This document shows, piece by piece, positions 6,094 to 7,013 of a stretch of DNA of 7,013 nt (its first letter is position 1; the number at the start of each line of letters is the position of its first letter). The notes beneath the pieces are model-generated. The model was not told where the DNA came from. It made no database searches and saw only the letters and a program-made list of their open reading frames with translations. Source of the DNA: an uncultured Sporolactobacillus sp. GTDB lineage: Bacteria; Bacillota; Bacilli; Bacillales; Sporolactobacillaceae. The translations under genes were made by a program, and so were the position numbers. The DNA is taken from positions 1-7,013 of the forward strand of contig UQRJ01000157.1 of the NCBI GenBank assembly GCA_900543345.1, read 5' to 3'.

Positions 6094-6402
6094 ATGCAAG
6101 AAAACGAAAATCAAGCGGTGCATATGGGTTTTCCGTGGAAACAAGTGATCGGTCTGCTGCTGTCACTCGCCCTCACCTTTCTTGCGCTCTGGGTGGCGAT
6201 CGGGACCACACTGCCGCTGCAGGCGATCATTGCAATCATTGTCTCGTTGGCCGTTTTTCAGGCATTCATTCAGTTGTTCATGTTCATGCATATCACGGAA
6301 GGGACGGAACCTGTACATCAACTGATCGGCCTGTTGTTTGGCATTTACGTCGCTTTTACCGTTGTTGCCGGGACAATCTGGATTCTGTATTATGCGTTGT
6401 GA
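6094..6402 (+). CDS. qoxD: Quinol oxidase subunit IV
   Basis: Small subunit IV of the oxidase, involved in assembly and stability of the complex; 102 residues with three membrane helices (about 14-36, 42-66, 75-100). Family signature: GFPWKQVIGLLLSLALTFLALWVA, interrupted here only for length, and FIQLFMFMHITEG (58-70). The protein stops right after the third helix (WILYYAL) and lacks the His-rich C-terminal tail that I recall for B. subtilis QoxD. It starts on the base after the qoxC stop; the SD is modest (GGTGA at 6084-6088, or GGGATGG just before), so coupling to qoxC is likely. Last gene of the operon, followed by a strong terminator. Confidence 0.95.
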   Translation: MQENENQAVHMGFPWKQVIGLLLSLALTFLALWVAIGTTLPLQAIIAIIVSLAVFQAFIQLFMFMHITEGTEPVHQLIGLLFGIYVAFTVVAGTIWILYYAL

Positions 6403-6455
6403 TGCTGTGATTCATTGAATAGAATGGGGAAAAAGATAGGCGTAAAGTCTTGATG

Positions 6456-6498
6456 AAAAGCCGGAGAAAATTTGCAACATCATTTTCTCCGGCTTTTT
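6456..6498 (+). terminator. Strong intrinsic terminator at the end of qoxABCD
   Basis: AAAAGCCGGAGAAAAT (6456-6471) pairs perfectly over 16 bp with ATTTTCTCCGGCTTTT (6482-6497), around a 10-base loop, and ends in five T's (6494-6498). On the opposite strand it ends in four T's, so it may also stop transcription of the convergent minus-strand gene. It lies 53 bases after the qoxD stop. The rest of the 240-base gap up to 6642 holds nothing I can support. Confidence 0.93.
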
Positions 6499-6642
6499 CC
6501 CCTGTATAATTACGCCGTTCTCTGAATCGTCGGCCTTTAGATGATTGCAGTCGGCTTTTGGTTATTCCGGTTCAAAATCGCTAAAGCTCCATTGAAAAGA
6601 TGAACCCTGTATTCAATCGGTCTAGCGTCGCGATCGGCATCT

Positions 6643-6966
6643 TTAAGTGCATTTGGGACCGTTGTTGAGCTGTTTCTTAAGGGTCTGCTTATAATTTGAA
6701 GAATCAAAGATGATCTGTTTAATTTCTTCGGCATTGGAAGCCCGCTTCACGCCGGCTAATAGATGTTCATCAGAAATAATATAAAATAATTTTTCAAAGA
6801 AGTTTCGATAAATTTTAGTTTCACTGAAGTTGATGGCAATAAGAAAGATGAGATCAACTAATTGTTTATCCCATAAAATAGGGCTTTCCAGCGAAATGGT
6901 TAAAATGATTGAATGTTTGACGAGCGAGCTTGACCCGTGAGGCACAGCAATGCCGCGGCCTAAAGA
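6643..6966 (-). CDS. PTS EIIA type-2 domain, C-terminal fragment (probably of a PRD-type regulator)
   Basis: The last 107 codons of a minus-strand gene whose beginning lies beyond the contig end. The fragment opens with GRGIAVPHG, the active-site region of fructose/mannitol-type EIIA, where His10 is the likely phosphorylated residue. PILWDKQLVDLIFLIA and LLAGVKRASNAEEIKQIIF follow in the family's order. The PILW...VDLIF pattern is most like the EIIA domain at the end of BglG/LicR/MtlR-type PRD regulators; a stand-alone PTS EIIA remains possible because no PRD or helix-turn-helix part is present. The stop is TAA at 6645-6643. About 55-65 residues of the domain are missing, plus anything before it. 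G+C is about 38% (113 of 300 in 6661-6960), lower than in the qox genes. Residues translated from beyond 6966 (MYKRQ) are adapter. Confidence 0.85.
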   Translation of the reverse strand, partial: SLGRGIAVPHGSSSLVKHSIILTISLESPILWDKQLVDLIFLIAINFSETKIYRNFFEKLFYIISDEHLLAGVKRASNAEEIKQIIFDSSNYKQTLKKQLNNGPKCT

Positions 6967-7013
6967 CTGTCTCTTATACACATCTCCGAGCCCACGAGAC
7001 CCTAAGACATCTC
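6967..7013. other. Nextera Read-2 adapter plus i7 index (sequencing artefact)
   Basis: Bases 6967-6985 are the Tn5 mosaic end (CTGTCTCTTATACACATCT). The rest of the Read-2 adapter follows (CCGAGCCCACGAGAC, 6986-7000), then an eight-base index CCTAAGAC (7001-7008), then ATCTC, the start of the P7 flow-cell sequence. As I recall, CCTAAGAC is Nextera XT index N726. This is read-through of a short library insert and not genomic DNA. It supplies a false GTG start at 6981 on the minus strand. Confidence 0.98.

Noticed and set aside
2536..6402. Cytochrome c oxidase (CtaCDEF/CoxABC type) instead of quinol oxidase
   Set aside because: Subunit II lacks the CuA cysteines and any heme c motif. Subunit I carries the CyoB-type quinol-site residues, and the gene order with a small subunit IV is that of qox/cyo.
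6505..6510. TATAAT after the qox terminator
   Set aside because: No -35 element and no plus-strand gene downstream before the contig end.
6537..6734. Minus-strand 65-codon open frame overlapping the EIIA gene end
   Set aside because: Its first 30 or so codons are an alternative frame of the EIIA coding sequence, it has no recognisable domain, and I found no convincing start signal.
32..6966. CRISPR arrays, tRNA or rRNA genes, insertion sequences, riboswitches, new defence systems
   Set aside because: No regularly spaced repeats, cloverleaf or rRNA-like segments, transposase motifs or long structured leaders were seen. The Tn5 ends are library adapters and not a genomic transposon.

Overview
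This window is an assembled contig, most likely from a metagenome or draft genome, with untrimmed Illumina Nextera (Tn5) adapter at both ends. Bases 1-31 are the Read-1 adapter. Bases 6967-7013 are the Read-2 adapter followed by an i7 index. Only 32-6966 is biological DNA, so the first and last genes are cut by the contig ends. Their apparent start codons (ATG at 15, GTG on the minus strand at 6981) and first residues (MCIRDR..., MYKRQ...) come from adapter and are not real. The organism looks like a Bacillota of class Bacilli. The evidence is a QoxABCD-type quinol oxidase in Bacillus gene order, a lipoprotein subunit II, strong AGGAGG-type ribosome binding sites, a LysM/NlpC-P60 wall hydrolase, a PTS IIA domain of the PRD-regulator type, a cre-like box and U-tract terminators. 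No genus can be named safely.

Layout: (1) 33-842, + strand: the 3' part of a fused methionine sulfoxide reductase gene (MsrA then MsrB). (2) 843-1084: an intergenic stretch with a small GC hairpin and a candidate sigma-A promoter. (3) 1085-2161, +: a secreted NlpC/P60 endopeptidase with three C-terminal LysM repeats, followed by a strong terminator. (4) 2240-2535: an AT-rich control region with a near-consensus cre box, a Crp/Fnr-like palindrome and two perfect extended -10 boxes in tandem. (5) 2536-6402, +: qoxA-qoxB-qoxC-qoxD, tightly packed with overlapping or abutting reading frames, closed by a 16-bp perfect-stem terminator. (6) 6643-6966, - strand: the C-terminal end of a PTS IIA type-2 domain, probably the tail of a PRD/BglG/LicR/MtlR-like regulator, in DNA clearly richer in A+T.

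The four qox genes encode one membrane complex that oxidises (mena)quinol, reduces oxygen to water and pumps protons. The heme, CuB, D-channel, K-channel and cross-link residues of subunit I are all present and fall on the same residue numbers as in E. coli CyoB. The upstream sites suggest, but do not prove, control by oxygen or redox and by carbon status. The Msr fragment (repair of oxidised methionine) and the wall hydrolase are ordinary neighbours with no evident functional link to the oxidase. I see no new defence, mobile or biosynthetic system here. The points most worth checking are the adapter artefacts, the inverted domain order and altered third catalytic position of the wall hydrolase, its recently duplicated LysM repeats, and the dense regulatory region before qoxA.
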